From: Siphonodentalium dalli
Lineage: Eukaryota; Mollusca; Scaphopoda; Gadilida; Siphonodentaliidae
Assembly (NCBI GenBank): GCA_032622095.1
Contig: CP136066.1
Coordinates: forward strand, 103,933,319-103,997,318
Length of the DNA stretch: 64,000 nt
Direction of reading: 5' to 3'
How positions within the stretch are numbered: the stretch's first letter is position 1; the number at the start of each line of letters is the position of its first letter. Positions 33,085 through 45,644 of the stretch are shown here, piece by piece. Below the pieces are notes generated by a model that saw only the letters and a program-made list of their open reading frames with translations, did no database searches and had not been told where the DNA came from. The position numbers and the translations under genes were made by a program.

Positions 33085-34103
33085 ATGGCAAGTTAAATTC
33101 AATCCCATCAAAACAGAGTCACTTTTGATATCCTGGAAAATCAACACTATCGACTACCCACCACTTCAGATGTATGGGCAGAATATTGATGAAATTGAAA
33201 CACATAAGCACCTTGGTCTAACTTTTACCTGTATGATCATATAACTGATATTGAAAATTGAGCTGCAAGTCGACTTTATATAATGACAAAGTAAAAATTC
33301 ATTTTGGACAGGAGAACCCTGGAACGCATATACGTATCATACATCTGTCCAGTAATGAAATATGCTTCCTCGGTATGGGATAATTGTACAGAGGAGGATT
33401 CAAGCTATCTCGAAGACATCCAATACGAAATCGCGCGATTGGTCACAGGGGCAAATAGAAGCTAGTATGGAATCTTGATTACGAGAAACCGGCATGGAGA
33501 CTCTTTCGAGCAGAAGAGAAAAAGCTAAACTTATTCAATTTTTCAAAATGCTCAAGCGAGACACGCCTCCTTACTTATATATACTAGTCCCTCCGGTATA
33601 ACGGAAGCCAAACCATTTACGACTTCAGACAAATCAGACAAAAAAAGCTCAGGCGCCCCCGTTTTCTTGCGACGAGATATGAAAATTCATTCCCATGCAC
33701 CAGCCACCGTAAAACTATGGAATGGCCTTCCACCAGAAACGAAAAGTTGTGACTCAGAATTAAAGAGATATATAACCAAAGATCGAAATACTATACCGTC
33801 ATATCGTTATACAACGTTTACAAGACCAAGTCAAGTTTACCACTGTCGTCTGAGAACATATTTAGTAACTTGAAATATGACCTGTTTTGCAATCATCTAA
33901 ATAATAATCTATTCTGCGATTGTGGAGAACTGGAGACTGCCGAACATGATTTACTTCATTATCCGATTGACCAAAAAAAGAGAGATAACTATTTTGTGGG
34001 TCATGATATGACATTAAATGTGAACACGTTGCTTAATGGATCGGTTAACTTACGTACAGTGAAAATGCAGCCTTTTCATGTCACTCCAATAGTTCATAGA
34101 TAG
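33085..34103 (+). mobile_element. LINE ORF2 3' remnant, plus strand
   Basis: Reverse transcriptase thumb-like sequence FNPIKTESLLIS then GQNIDEIETHKHLGLTF (33095-33230) is followed by LDRRTLERIYVSYICPVMKY and ASSVWDNC (about 33300-33390). This is the conserved region after the RT domain of CR1/jockey-type LINEs. The C-terminal part contains CDCGELETAEHDLLH (about 33916-33962), the degenerate terminal zinc-finger-like motif. Several interruptions show that it is a fossil. Upstream RT catalytic motifs are absent, consistent with 5' truncation. Confidence 0.75.
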
Positions 34104-35459
34104 AACTAAACGATTTAACTGAGTACCGGTACCATCACTAAATGCTATACATATCTCATCGAAAGATTAGTGAAAACATATAGGAGTGCCCTCCCATCCA
34201 CACAGCAACACAGCGGGGAGGGGGTGTCGGACCCACAGCGATCAGCCACGGATATGCTCGCGGGTGCTTGTGGATCGGACAATTCACTCGAGACCAAAAA
34301 CATTATGAAGCAATTATATATCGCGGAAATGGCCACGAAAAAACAAAGGCTTACCCGTTATCTTTTATGTATTATTGTATATGTTATAATTGTATTTAGG
34401 TGCCTACTTGAGAAATATAATATTGTTTACACTAAGTTATTTTTTGTAAACTATATCATGAGTACGATTAAGCATTATACAAAATTGGACAATATATATG
34501 AAATTGTACGATAATTGTCAATCATATATAACCTACAGGTATATTGCACGGAACCGTTGTTACCGTTCAAGCAACGGCCTGTTAAGCTTTAACATTGTTA
34601 GCATTATTTGTAACTACACCCAGATTAAGTACTCCTCATTGCAAAGTTGAATTTCCTTTCCCTTTCTGATTGCCGTACATATAAATTGTGTTTATATCGT
34701 TTTCGTATCCCAGGGGGCTGGGAAGAGTGGTTACATGTAATTTTAATCTTTTCTCAAAAGTGGTTGACAATATTATCAAATCATTCAAATGTTAATTATG
34801 GCTATGAATAATAGACTACTTACTTACACCATCAGGACTATTTTTGTACTTTTGGGATTCATCTGATAAGATAAAACGTTTCGGGTGAAACAATTTTTGA
34901 ATATTGTTCGTGTAGGGTGTTTTTTAATGTCGTCCAGTGAATTCCACAACTGTGAAAGATAGTGTTCGGACACATTTTCAGAGAAACACTTTTGGTGTCC
35001 CGTGCACGAGCATACGGTGTCACAATTTGATGCGCGCGTTATTCGACAAACGAGCATAAGTGTAACCCCCCCCCCACAAAACGGTAGACATATAGGAGCT
35101 ACATTTACCAGTCGTTTTCATAACTTTCGTCGTCTTCTCGTGAGTCGACAAATGCATAAATTGCAGTTAGGCAAATAAGTTTATAATTTCTTACTCTCAC
35201 ATTCAGACGACAATTGCCGTAGCACAAATATCAGATATTGTTGCCCAACCCTTTTTAAATGTTACATTTCTTCTAATATACAGCTAGTAGTTGGATGGAA
35301 ATGTAAAACATCTTGCCAAATTAGTTTCGTGGTATATACATGTAACTCTTTAGCTGTGAACCAAAATCTGATATTTTACTTATTTATGAGAAATTGCGTT
35401 TCAATAAAAAAAACTATACGTATACATTCAGAGGTACGGAACAATATGTTGAATTCGAA
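34104..35459. other. No gene seen
   Basis: The plus frame 34170-34514 may continue the LINE tail region but has no domain. A C-run lies at 35067-35076. Otherwise AT-rich sequence. Confidence 0.4.
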
Positions 35460-36760
35460 TGGCCAGTTTGTTGGAATCGAATAGAATAGAATATGATTTA
35501 TTGATTGACTCAAGAACAGTGTATTATCAAATTATCAAACTTAACATAATATTTTGTGATAACAGTAATTTGAAACGTGAAGAATGAGTGTTTAGTGAAA
35601 GAATAATTAGGTAATGAATAATGGTGAAAAGTGAAAATATGAATGTTTAGGAAAAGAAAAATTAAGTATTGGATAATAGTGAGAAATGTCAGCCTGGATA
35701 TTTTTACAGACCGGATAATAGAATAATTACTCTTGTAACCCCCAATACAGACTAATGAATAATGGGGCATATGATCATGAAGACTCAGATGTGTAGAAGT
35801 ATTCAAATAGGCTTACGATTGCGTCTATAAATGAGATGTTGACTGGGGATTAACCTATTTTACTAACTTTAATACTTATTGTTATTATTTATGCATACCT
35901 ATAGTAGACATGTAGTAAACTTTTATTTATTATGATTCATTATGCTATATCAGAAGAAGATTACGTTTCATATATAATAAATGGACTCCTTTCGTACAGA
36001 TTTTATACGTTTTGTCACTTGATCTGATCTGAGGACATGTTCAGTTTTTTCATTGTCGGTTAAATTGTTGAAATTTGGAAATTTTTGTTCCAATTCGTTA
36101 AAAAGAATGTCCCTGTCCTCAGTCAACTTATTACATTTAGAAATAAAGTGCACCTCGTCTTCTATACCGGATTTGCATAACGGACATATTCTCTTTATTA
36201 AATCTGTATTGGTATGACGATCCACTTCTACTTTTAAACGATGATTACTAATTCTTAGCTTTGTAAAGGTAACCATTTGCTCTCTATCAATTTCGGTAAG
36301 AAGATACTTTTCCAATTGAAATTTATTTATTTTATTCTTCAGTTTCCTATAGAAACGCAACTTATTCCCGTTTGGTTATTATTGTCATCATATAGTACAT
36401 TATTCCAGTGTTTAAAGAAATTTGATTCAAGAGTTTTTTCGACGGCATGTACTGAATTGTCAATATTCAGGGTGTTCTGTGTGGTCCATAAGTGAAGGAA
36501 CCAACGTTAAAAAAAATAGTTTCATGTTATAGCCGAAACCTCCTTCGATCTTTATACTTTCAATATATTCATGTTTAACAATGGAATCATCAAGTGATGT
36601 TAATATGTGATACCAGAATGTCAATGAATATTTAGGTCCATCAATATAAACCGGAGGTAGTCCTAATTCACACATGCATGCCATATTTACAGCAGCTTTG
36701 TTCACTCCTAGCAATGATTTAATAAATTTCATATCGGTTGTTGACAAATATGGATATTAC
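35460..36760 (-). mobile_element. LINE ORF2 3' end, minus strand, with CR1-like tail
   Basis: On the minus strand the frame 36747-36460 reads KSLLGVNKAAVNMACMCELG, a typical post-RT LINE segment. The frame 36360-35968 carries FTKLRISNHRLKVEV and the zinc-finger-like ICPLCKSGIEDEVHFISKC (C-X2-C-X8-H-X4-C). The 3' end near 35490-35465 reads attctattctattc on the minus strand, similar to the ATTCT-type tails of CR1 elements. The two frames are offset from each other, so this is a decayed, 5'-truncated copy. Confidence 0.8.
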
Positions 36761-37421
36761 TCTTTAGTTCTAATATTTAAACTCATACGTGTGGTTGTTT
36801 TAAGCCACTGGTCCTTTGTGGGCATGGAATGTGCACGCATGTTCAACTCTTTTTACTAATAGATTCTTCAATTCAGTTATCAGATATACATTGGATTGGT
36901 CTATTATTTCTCTGGAGGGATATTCAGGAAATATGAGCAGACGACGGGCAAAAGAATTGATAACATACGTGCATAAGGACGTGTGTTCATTGGTGGGTAT
37001 TGTTTAGATATTATCTTCAACAAAAGGGCATTTGACCGTTTTAAGGCTTATCAAAGCAGTCCAAAATGGCATCCATGGATATGTTTATCAAATTTTACAA
37101 TTGTTAGAAAAGTATAACAAATTCACAAAATTCACAGAAAACAACTGGCAATGTGTATGTAGTAAATAACACTATACGGGTAGCATATTAAATAAAATAT
37201 GTGGCACTTACTTACCAACCGAAGTTTGTGCGCACGAACAGACATAGCAGTCAGAAAAATTTCCATAAACGAAAGTATATTTTGATTCAGGAGAACTCCA
37301 TAAGAAATGTTTTGTTGAGAAATCCACATTTAGAAAGTGATGGTTCAACATATCCTCGCTCAACTACTATTCTGAAATAAGCAGAAAATGGGGTCATGTC
37401 CGATATTTCGTTTTATGACAC
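36761..37421. other. No gene seen
   Basis: Nothing recognised; probably includes more of the decayed LINE upstream of 36747 on the minus strand. Confidence 0.35.
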
Positions 37422-37650
37422 GGGCCACAGTGAAAAAACATGCTAAAGAGCGTACTCCTGAGAACTCGTAAGTTTGCTTCATATGTGTCATTGTCCACAC
37501 ATAATCTGCCTAGAATCGCTCCAGCGATGATCTGATTTTCAGTGCATTATCGACTCAAAATGATGCGATTCTCGGCAGATTATCAACCTAAATGAAGTTC
37601 TATTGTAAGCAGATAATGTGCGGATTATCGAGAGAAAAGGCTGGAGGATT
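37422..37650. mobile_element. Inverted-repeat DNA element, family C, 5' part
   Basis: Begins gggccacagtgaaaa-aaca then taaagagcgta as in the 30517-31123 termini, and continues with the same tgatgcgattctcggcagattat type interior. The opposite terminus was not found, so the copy is partial. Confidence 0.6.
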
Positions 37651-38660
37651 TGAGTTGTCACTGAACTTCACCAGAAAAGTAAAGGGCTATAGTGTGGCAT
37701 CAACTGCAGTGACTTGTTTCTACAATGGGCCAGGTTCAATCAACCACCCAAGAATACAATTTAACATGGCCAACCTGGTCCAAATCCCATCAGAATTAAC
37801 CAAGAGATTGTTCAATGAATGTGCACTAACAGAAAGAAACTGAATACAGTGATAGCCAAACATATGCGTGGTACCTGGTTGTAGCATTTCAAACAATCAC
37901 TTCAAAACATGAGAATAAAGTCATGTCCTGTGGCGTAATGTGTGGGTTTCTCGACGAAATATTCTTGATAGAGATCTCTCAAATAAGGATTTAGTTTCAT
38001 GTATGGAAATTGATCAACTACAAACTCTGTGCGTGCGCACAAATTCGGATTTCAATTTGGAAGAAAGTACCGAATATTTCCATTTTCTGTCACATGTAAA
38101 TGTTATTTACTGTATATAATGGAAGTATAGTCGTTTTTAGCAACTCCTGCAAAGTTGGGCTATTGTTTTCTATTTTAAATTTATCTAACTTGTTCTTGGA
38201 GCCATATTGGAATGATTTGATAACCTTAAAACGTATTACCTGGCCATTTCCTAATGTAACTATGATTATTTAGCAAAGAAGAAAGGGTTAATCGGACAAG
38301 ATTATGACAAACGATATTTTAAACGTATGTATCGACGTATTTTGATTCTCGAAACTGGGGAAAACAGAAAGATAAGAATTTCGGGCTTCAAACCGCATTG
38401 AACCTTAAATAACGCGTTTCTCTTTCCTGACTTTTCCGCATATATTTGAAGGTATAGACTATTAACTGTGGAAAACGGAATAATATATCTGACTGCCCCA
38501 TAATATATAAAAGAAACAATGTTTGACATAATCGAATAACATGTGCGATTTTATCGCAATAATATCTGGTCTTACATCGATCTTTAACTGAAAATAAGGG
38601 AAGTATGATATAATAAGTCTTATTCTTGTTCATATTTCATAAATTTGATATATTATTTCA
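37651..38660. other. No gene seen
   Basis: The plus frame 37592-37843 overlaps the family C fragment and continues to a stop. It has no recognised domain. The rest is AT-rich. Confidence 0.35.
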
Positions 38661-38662
38661 GA

Positions 38663-38993
38663 ATTATTTTCCCATTTCGACATTGACGAAAATGAAAAAC
38701 ATACGATACAACGACGGTCTATTCAAATTGCAATCGGGCTTTACACAATGAATGAGTCGAAGCTAATGAAGTATCTAGAAAATATAAAACTGGGACAATC
38801 CCTAGACCTGGCGAAGAATATTATTATCACGAACAGTAATGTCAGCTACTTAGTGTTAGCAGTATCACAACACTGTACACAACGGGCTGCATTACACGAG
38901 AGAAACCACATTCTACCAATAATGCTATTGTATCAGAGTGTAAGAGAAAAAGAAGGGTCGATGTTTTCATCTGGCTGGGGACTTGTGAAATAG
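38663..38993 (+). CDS. Candidate internal or terminal exon, possibly divergent globin fold
   Basis: An acceptor-like tattatttcag (ag 38661-38662) precedes an open frame reading ELFSHFDIDENEKHT, RRSIQIAIGLYTMNESKLMK and YLENIKLG, to a stop at 38991-38993. The pattern AIGLYTMN-SKLMKYLENI loosely resembles the E-F region of neuroglobin-like proteins and lies downstream of globin 2. However, the proximal His expected after the LG position is absent, and the acceptor phase does not pair directly with the phase-2 donor at 32487. I treat it as an unassigned exon; the globin idea is weak. Confidence 0.25.
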
Positions 38994-40734
38994 TAAAGAA
39001 ATCTGGTTCACATAATTATATAATCTATCTTCAACATGACAGATCAGTAAATGCGTTCCGCGACCTGATATACACATTCAAATGATAGGCGAGAAACCTG
39101 TGTTTTATCAAGGATCTCAAAAAATCCAATCTTCAGATACGATGTACTAAAAGGGAGAAATTATGTCAGTAAACTCACTCAGCCTGTACAAAGACGGATT
39201 TTATCCTAGCCAACGCCTTGCTTCAATGTGGCTGTACAGAATAATCAGAACACCGCATCAGATCTATATTTAAATACAGTGGTAAAGCAGCATATAACAA
39301 GAAAACCATAGACAGAAATGGTAACGCCCCCAAGATCATATTATTAGCCATAAATATAAATTATAATATAAAATATATTGGTTACATTAATGCACCGCCT
39401 CAGAATTCCGTTAAAACAACTAATCCTTCAAATTATTAAACAAAATACGGCTTATTACTGCAGGTTTTTCATACACCAAACCAGAAAGCTTCTAAATGCG
39501 GATCAAAAATTGTGTTCCCGCCATAAAATCTTCAAGTGTGAATGGCCCAGCCATTGTTCATACCTAAACATCGAACGCAATTAACGCGGTCATCATAGTT
39601 ACACACTGCAACTATAAGACATCCAGCGAATACACACCCCACGAAAACCCGAAATGTGTTTTCCTGCGAGATATCCCATCGCTATAGCTCAATTTGACAT
39701 GGCCAGATTAGCCTTCCTACAATATCCTAAAACAATAAAGCTTCTCAAATCATCGGCATAGTCAGTAGAACTTTCACGAACTTGGACATTCCAACTACAG
39801 CTTTTACCGGACTCGGGGTCGCAGTACAACTTTAACGCGTCCTAAAATAACCGGAAAAAAACAATTATCTATTTATAAAATCCCCATGGGACCACAGATT
39901 TCTAAAATGTGTAGAACAGTATACACCGGTGGCGTTAATAGGAACAGTGGATGATTTTTAAATCACGAAGAATGCTGCCCACCATGTAAAGGTTCTCACG
40001 TCCAATTATCTTTTCGAAGTAGATGGAATTACATTGAGAGAACCAAATATCGTAATTCAGGCCTGGGCATAATATTTTTAAGAATTATATACTCACCCCT
40101 TAAAAGCAATACTTTTGACGCAAACAACATTCACACCGTTAGTGAATTAATTGAAGAAATTAATAACAACATTGAGCCTTCAAATAATGACTCAGCTCTC
40201 TGCTACGAGGTATCTTTGGACGAGTATTCTAAAATATTCAAATATCCCCCGGATATTACACACTTGCGTACGAGTAAATTATTTTCGGCGGGGATCATCT
40301 CCAAATTTCAATAGCCAGGTTATTTACAAGAATATTGGAACTTAATCACGTGCCCTCGCAAGCTACAATATGAATGACGATACCACTTCTTAAAGGAGGA
40401 TCCAAACCTAAAAACTGATTCGACAGCTATCCCGCCATCACCCTCCTTGCGATACTCTATATAATATTTGAAAAGATTATCCTCACTCGTCTGGAAACCA
40501 ATTGTTTTGATTGATTGATGTATTGCAAAAGTCACATAATAGTGAAACAAGCAAAATGTATATACAATATGTACACAAATTTGAACAATTTGAACAAATC
40601 ACTTTATCATTGTTTATTTCATATACATAAGCATGTTTATATATACAGAAGTAATTGCATTAGATTACACGATAGGCGATAATATCATCAAGTATGATAA
40701 TTACATGTGTTCACCCATAACAATAAATGATTCC
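38994..40734. other. No gene; dispersed repeat near 39770-39930
   Basis: Contains the second copy of the 20440-20600 repeat (about 39798-39895) and a short match to 15340-15390 near 39298. A plus-strand segment near 40130-40310 (VSELIEEINNNIEPSN and following) has a protein-like run but no recognised family. Confidence 0.4.
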
Positions 40735-41620
40735 GCTCATATAGAATATGGCACCATCTTAAAGGAACGCCTTAGGAATATGCATAGTCTTTTTATGAGG
40801 CTTATATTTTGAAGATATAGAAGACCATGGAATTTCTCTCTCGTAGGTTTCTTCCAAAAGTATTCAGGGATATATTGTTTTCTGATTACATCAAAATGAC
40901 TGCATATAATAGTAGCTAAATGGTATTCGTCTCCTAAATATTCTCCACATATGGTGCATATCCTATTGGCATTTATCATGCGGAGTTTTCTTCCATCTTG
41001 CGCATTCTATAGGCAGTTTATGATTTGCTGTTCTGAGCTTCTGGGGGTATATCGATAGATTAGACGGCAAAATCTTCAAGTAAAGGATAACCGTAGTCAG
41101 TTTTAATAAAACTATAAACTTGGGCCCTCGACGAAGAAGATGTGTTTATGTCAACGAGTAGTGCGTCCTAATGACGTTGTTTGAGAACCGTTTTGCATTG
41201 CTCAGTTCAATAGCGGTCAGACCCGTCTGGTTGATCCACTTTGATTGCAATTTCAAATCATAAAGAAAATGTTTGACAAAAGATAACATTTTTGAGTTAT
41301 TTTCGTCTGCTCTTATTGAGTTCATCTCTTGAGTCTGATAAATTAAGGTATACATATTCTTAGCTAACTCAGAGTCGCCACTCGACACGAGCTTTAATCA
41401 ATATGTCAGAGCTCGGCATGGTATTTCTATAGAGACGGGTTGTCGTGCGAATCCTGCATATACTACGTAATTGGGGGTACTCATTTTGATGGACGCAACC
41501 ATCTTACAAAATTTTAGATGTAGTGTCTCTACATTTTGAGTACGTTCAAAGCACCAGATCTCGCTTTTATACTGTAAAATAGGTGAAATCTTCTTATCGA
41601 ATAAATCAAGCATTATATCA
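40735..41620 (-). mobile_element. LINE ORF2 3' remnant, minus strand
   Basis: Three successive minus frames read FDKKISPILQYKSEIWCFER and LHLKFCKMV (from 41613), then NSIRADENNSKMLSFVKHF with KLQSKW (41388-41146). The last is the zinc-finger-like ICTICGEYLGDEYHLATIIC with FDVIRKQYIPEYF (40979-40740). The order is that of the region following RT in a LINE. The frame changes between blocks, so it is a fossil. It is distinct in sequence from the plus-strand LINE at 41855-43985. Confidence 0.7.
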
Positions 41621-41649
41621 ATGGGTGGGTTCAGATTTCGGACCTGAAA

Positions 41650-41775
41650 TTCATGGGAGATAACTCATGACGTTTTATCTTTGCGCAAACTGTGGGGAGT
41701 TGGCGTAACGGTGATTCCTAGAGACTTCGTTTTTCCACGTGTTGGGATCAGGGCCGATCATGGCACCTTGTCCAC
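41650..41775. repeat. Inverted fragment of the 42026-43616 element
   Basis: The reverse complement of this stretch aligns with about 42075-42205. Shared blocks are gcgcaaactgtggggagttg, gcgtaacgg, cacgtgttgggatcag and gataa-tcatgac. Together with that region it forms arms of a large inverted repeat about 300 bp apart. Confidence 0.65.
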
Positions 41776-42025
41776 ATTTAATGAAAGTTCACTCGCTGCA
41801 ACATGGTTTCTAAAAAGGATTCAGTTGATTTAACTCATCCTATATAATAGACGAGAGTATTTAATTTACAGAAGAAAAGCACAGTCCGTTGTTCGCTTGC
41901 TTCCTGGATATCCATAAAACATTCGACAGTTTGGATAGACGGTCTTCTGTATAAGCTATACCAGCGTGTATTTCATGGAAAGCAATTAAACAGTGTTACA
42001 TGGATTGCAATCATCTACGATTTAA

Positions 42026-43616
42026 AGGTGACATTCAACGGTTTTTAGATTGGACTATGCCCCTCATATCAATGTGACATGAACGGCTCTGATCCTAACA
42101 CGTGGAAACGCGAAGTGTCTCGACAGCCGGGAAGCCTAGAAATGGCCGTTACGCCAACTCCCCACAGTTTGCGCAAAGTCAAAATGTCATGACTTATCTC
42201 CCTTATTGTGACGTCACGGATTGATGTAACATTATGGCGTCCAGAAATGCGTGCCCTGTGTTACAGTACACCATTAGCTTCTGTCCAGGTGTCATGGAGA
42301 TACGTTATATATATATATATGTAACTACGTAGCTTATCAGGGAGTCGAGATTCCATCTTATATTACGATAGTTTAAAGAATACGATTTCACACGCGGAAT
42401 ATTCGCATTGATGGCACATATAGCCACGAACTTAAATAGAATTATAATCCAGGACTATTTTGGCAGTATATGGGGTTACCCTCCCAGTGGTAAAATCAGG
42501 GGTCTCCCTATGATTGTCTCCGTGGCTTTATATCGATCAAATTGCTACGTTCACCAGTAAAGTAGGCAGGTAATCACAGCTGTAGTCCATTTGACTTATC
42601 AGAATAGCAGTAATTTGACTGTAATTTAGTGATTATGTGTGTGTGTTTACTACGATCTGTGCATTGTTTACATAATAGCGACCACGATGTTTTACAGCAT
42701 ACTTAGAAACATACACACATATACAGTGACAATTCGTCTGAGGATTAATCACGTGCACCCTGGAATTACTACACTGTCGCATGTTAATTGTCTCTTTACA
42801 TTTCAAGATGAATGATTGGCGGTTACTTCAAAGCCAAGACTCAAATGCGCAGCAATAATTAGAAACACAGTTTGTATAAATTTGACTTATAATACGACTG
42901 GTTGCAGAAAACAAGGATATAATTGGCTGGAACTTTTATTATTTATTTCGGTTCGTCGAAACATTTCCGGAAGATGCATATAATTCATTTTGAATCGTTG
43001 CGTACATGGTCACATTAGAAGTACATGTATATATCTCAATCTTGGTACATGTACGGTGGTTCTATTGCAGAAAACCGTTTTCATTCGGAAATTCCATCAG
43101 CATTTGTATGATGCGCATTCTCGATATACGTGACATTTGACCATGACCATACAATAGTCGTTTAGGGAACGAGCAATTTGACAAAATTGTTAATCAAAGA
43201 CCTACACATGTCTGACATTCTGTTATTATACTAAATTAGTTGAGTCGGAGTTTGTCTTTCAGTTTTTTTGTGAAAGATGGAGTGAAATAATGTATATTCT
43301 TGAAATTGTGACATACAGTGCACGAGCAATAGCTTCATTTTTTGGGTAGATATTATCGGATTTTGTAAGCAATTTTGTGACAGGCCATACACTCTACTTT
43401 CTCTTGTCAATCCGTGACGTCACACACTATGGGGAGATAAGTCATGACGATTTCACTGAAACGGGAACGTTTTCTCAAAACGCTTAAACGTCGACACCGC
43501 ATATCGGCAGATAGGCGCGTCGGTAAAATATCGCGTTTGCGGGATGTCTTCTGACCAAACCTGCGACCAATTTAACTCATGTTTAGCCAAATAATGCAAA
43601 CCGTTGCATGTCACCT
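42026..43616. mobile_element. TTAA-target element, 1.6 kb, inside a LINE RT
   Basis: The ends aggtgacattcaacggttt and, on the opposite strand, aggtgacatgcaacggttt are 19-bp terminal repeats with one mismatch. TTAA flanks both sides (42022-42025 and 43617-43620). A subterminal inverted repeat pairs about 42187-42225 with 43408-43448 (gtgacgtcac, gataagtcatgac). The interior shows no transposase. Removal of the element makes the two LINE halves adjacent in the expected order. Confidence 0.8.
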
Positions 43617-43683
43617 TTAATGGATCATCTCTAGTAGATATAAACCAGGTAACAAGACAAGAATGAACTTATTTGCCCTCTCT

Positions 43684-43712
43684 TATATATATTATATATA
43701 TATATATATCAT
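43684..43712. repeat. TA microsatellite
   Basis: A run of alternating TA, with one interruption, inside the LINE RT remnant. Confidence 0.8.
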
Positions 43713-43985
43713 ACACATGGATGATCTGATCCATGAACTTCAAAGGAAGCAAGGTGGCTTGCGATTGGGTTCCACATTCTGGACCGCTCCAACGCAAGCT
43801 GACGATATGACACTTTTATCACTAACTGCGTTTGTGTGACATATGTAGCTCTTTGACTAACAAATTGAGATTTATATACAATCAAGATAAGTGATAAGAT
43901 AATACCACACGGCCACCGAAGCGACAAAAAAAAAGGAAGCTCAAATGACCGACGTCGCACTTTGGACACTATATGCACATTTTAA

Positions 43986-44250
43986 GGTCTCTATTGTGTA
44001 TATATAGCAGATATGGCATTATGGCTAGTAGTATGTTATATATACATCTCCGAAACATGCCGAGCATTGCTCTTTGAACATGTCTGGAACTATACAACAT
44101 ACAAGGCGCCTATGTTAAGAAACAAGTGTAATTTTTGAGACAGTGCAAATTCTTTTTGGGATTGGGTACTGCGCCATATATGCTATATATAAATAAATCG
44201 TTAAGAACAAAGCGACTTCTTACAATACATGTCTGGGTTTCGTATAACAT
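43986..44250. other. No separate feature before the minisatellite
   Basis: No recognisable coding or repeat feature other than AT-rich sequence. The plus frame entering the minisatellite begins near 44135. Confidence 0.35.
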
Positions 44251-44900
44251 TATTCACAGGTATATGGACACGGAAGCAACGCTTGTATTTCCAAATCCAC
44301 CTCCAACAGAATTTATTCACAGGTATATGGACACGGAAACAACGCTTGTATTTCCAAATCCACTAAATATCTGAATTTGTCAAATTATCTTAATATTGTC
44401 ACTCCTAAATTCCTAATTAGCTATGACAAACACACCATGTAACTATATCTGTCATCAGAAAGACTCTGTCAAATTACTAATGTTATATTACTGACTATTT
44501 ACCGTTAAACAGAGGTGAAAAAGATGACACATGGGGTCATCTGTTTTCAGGAAGCAGTACTAACAATTTCATACCACAGAGCCAAATGAAACACGATAAC
44601 AACATACATTATTATATTCACATATTAGGATATAGATATCCCCATAGCACCGGATACATGTATATAATGTATATATCCTTATGTTCTTTTGTAAATACTT
44701 ATTTCTCTGTCCTTCTCGATGTTCATGCGAATTATGAGAATAAATCATCATCATCACCCCCAACAAAATTTATTCACAGGTATATATGGACACGGAAACA
44801 ACGCTTGTATTTCCAAATCCACGTCCAACAAAATTTATTCACAGGTATATGGACACGGAAACAACGATTATATTTCCAAATCCACCTCCAACTAAATATA
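44251..44900 (+). repeat. 63-bp (21-codon) minisatellite, two clusters of two copies
   Basis: Units begin tattcacaggtatatggaca at 44251, 44314, 44771 and 44836. The first cluster has a 63-bp period and the second 65 bp. Translated, the unit reads MDTETTLVFPNPPPTKFIHR with few changes. The two clusters are about 400 bp apart. The repeats stay open over a unit but the surrounding frame is not convincing as a gene. It could be a repeat-encoding exon remnant or a plain minisatellite. Confidence 0.75.
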
Positions 44901-45640
44901 GTTTCAAGAATTCGTCATATCTTGTTATAAGATTGTTATATCTTGAGTTGTCAACTTCTGAGAGGAAGATCGCCACATCTGAGACCGATCGAGATTATCA
45001 CGGAAACACGATAATATATGTGATAAACATTAGACAGATTCAAAAATCTAAAAAATTTTTTTGCAACAATGCCTTTTGTATTGGTGACCATTATAATAAT
45101 GTCGCCCTAACTAATGCGCCCAATGCATCAACGTCTATAGTAAATACTCACCTGCTTCTCTGACTTCTTTTTCAATGTTGTGACCTAAAACAACTTCACG
45201 GATATGAATTGAGCTCTTAGAGAGTTCTGTTGTCTCGTAGGACGAGTATCCGCTGTGAACAACTTGTAAGTGAAGCAATATAGGAGCTAGAAACGAAATG
45301 CGACGAGGCGTTGTTACTAAATGATATCACGGAGAAGGAAGACACGGAAGGATAAGAAAGCGAAGGAGGAAAGATAGTCAGGGACGCCGTCAGGGAAATG
45401 TATGAGAGGGGCAACAGAGAGGGCAGCCTTATAATCTATGCGGAAGACACTAATGTCAATGATCTTTCAAGACACCATAAAACATCCAAACGTGTGATGG
45501 GGGCAAGTAAAGGCAGAACCAGTGAATGCATTCTAGATTTCATATGAATTCGGTTTAGTAATTCAAAGAAAAAAAGAAGCTTTTAAATATACTCTTTTAA
45601 TATAATTAAAATCATGTGGTTCTTTGTTTTGGCACTTTTT
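44901..45640. other. No gene seen
   Basis: Purine-rich 45250-45420 gives a long minus shadow frame. There is no recognised domain or repeat. Confidence 0.35.
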
Positions 45641-45644
45641 TTTT

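Larger units (their letters stand above)
41855..43985 (+). mobile_element. LINE reverse transcriptase remnant, split by a 1.6-kb element
   Basis: Before the insertion the plus strand reads FACFLDIHKTFDSLDR (about 41899-41947), the RT motif A region with Asp and F/D pattern. After it come INQGTRQ (about 43640-43665), the RT GxxQG-type region, and DDLIHELQRKQGGL then QADDMTLLS (about 43719-43825), the RT catalytic ADD motif. The insertion 42026-43616 lies between motif A and the GTRQ region. A TA microsatellite (about 43684-43712) interrupts the RT region. Numerous stops show that it is inactive. Confidence 0.75.

Noticed and set aside
45217-45414. Minus-strand serine-rich frame
   Set aside because: It is the complement of a purine-rich tract; composition explains the open frame.
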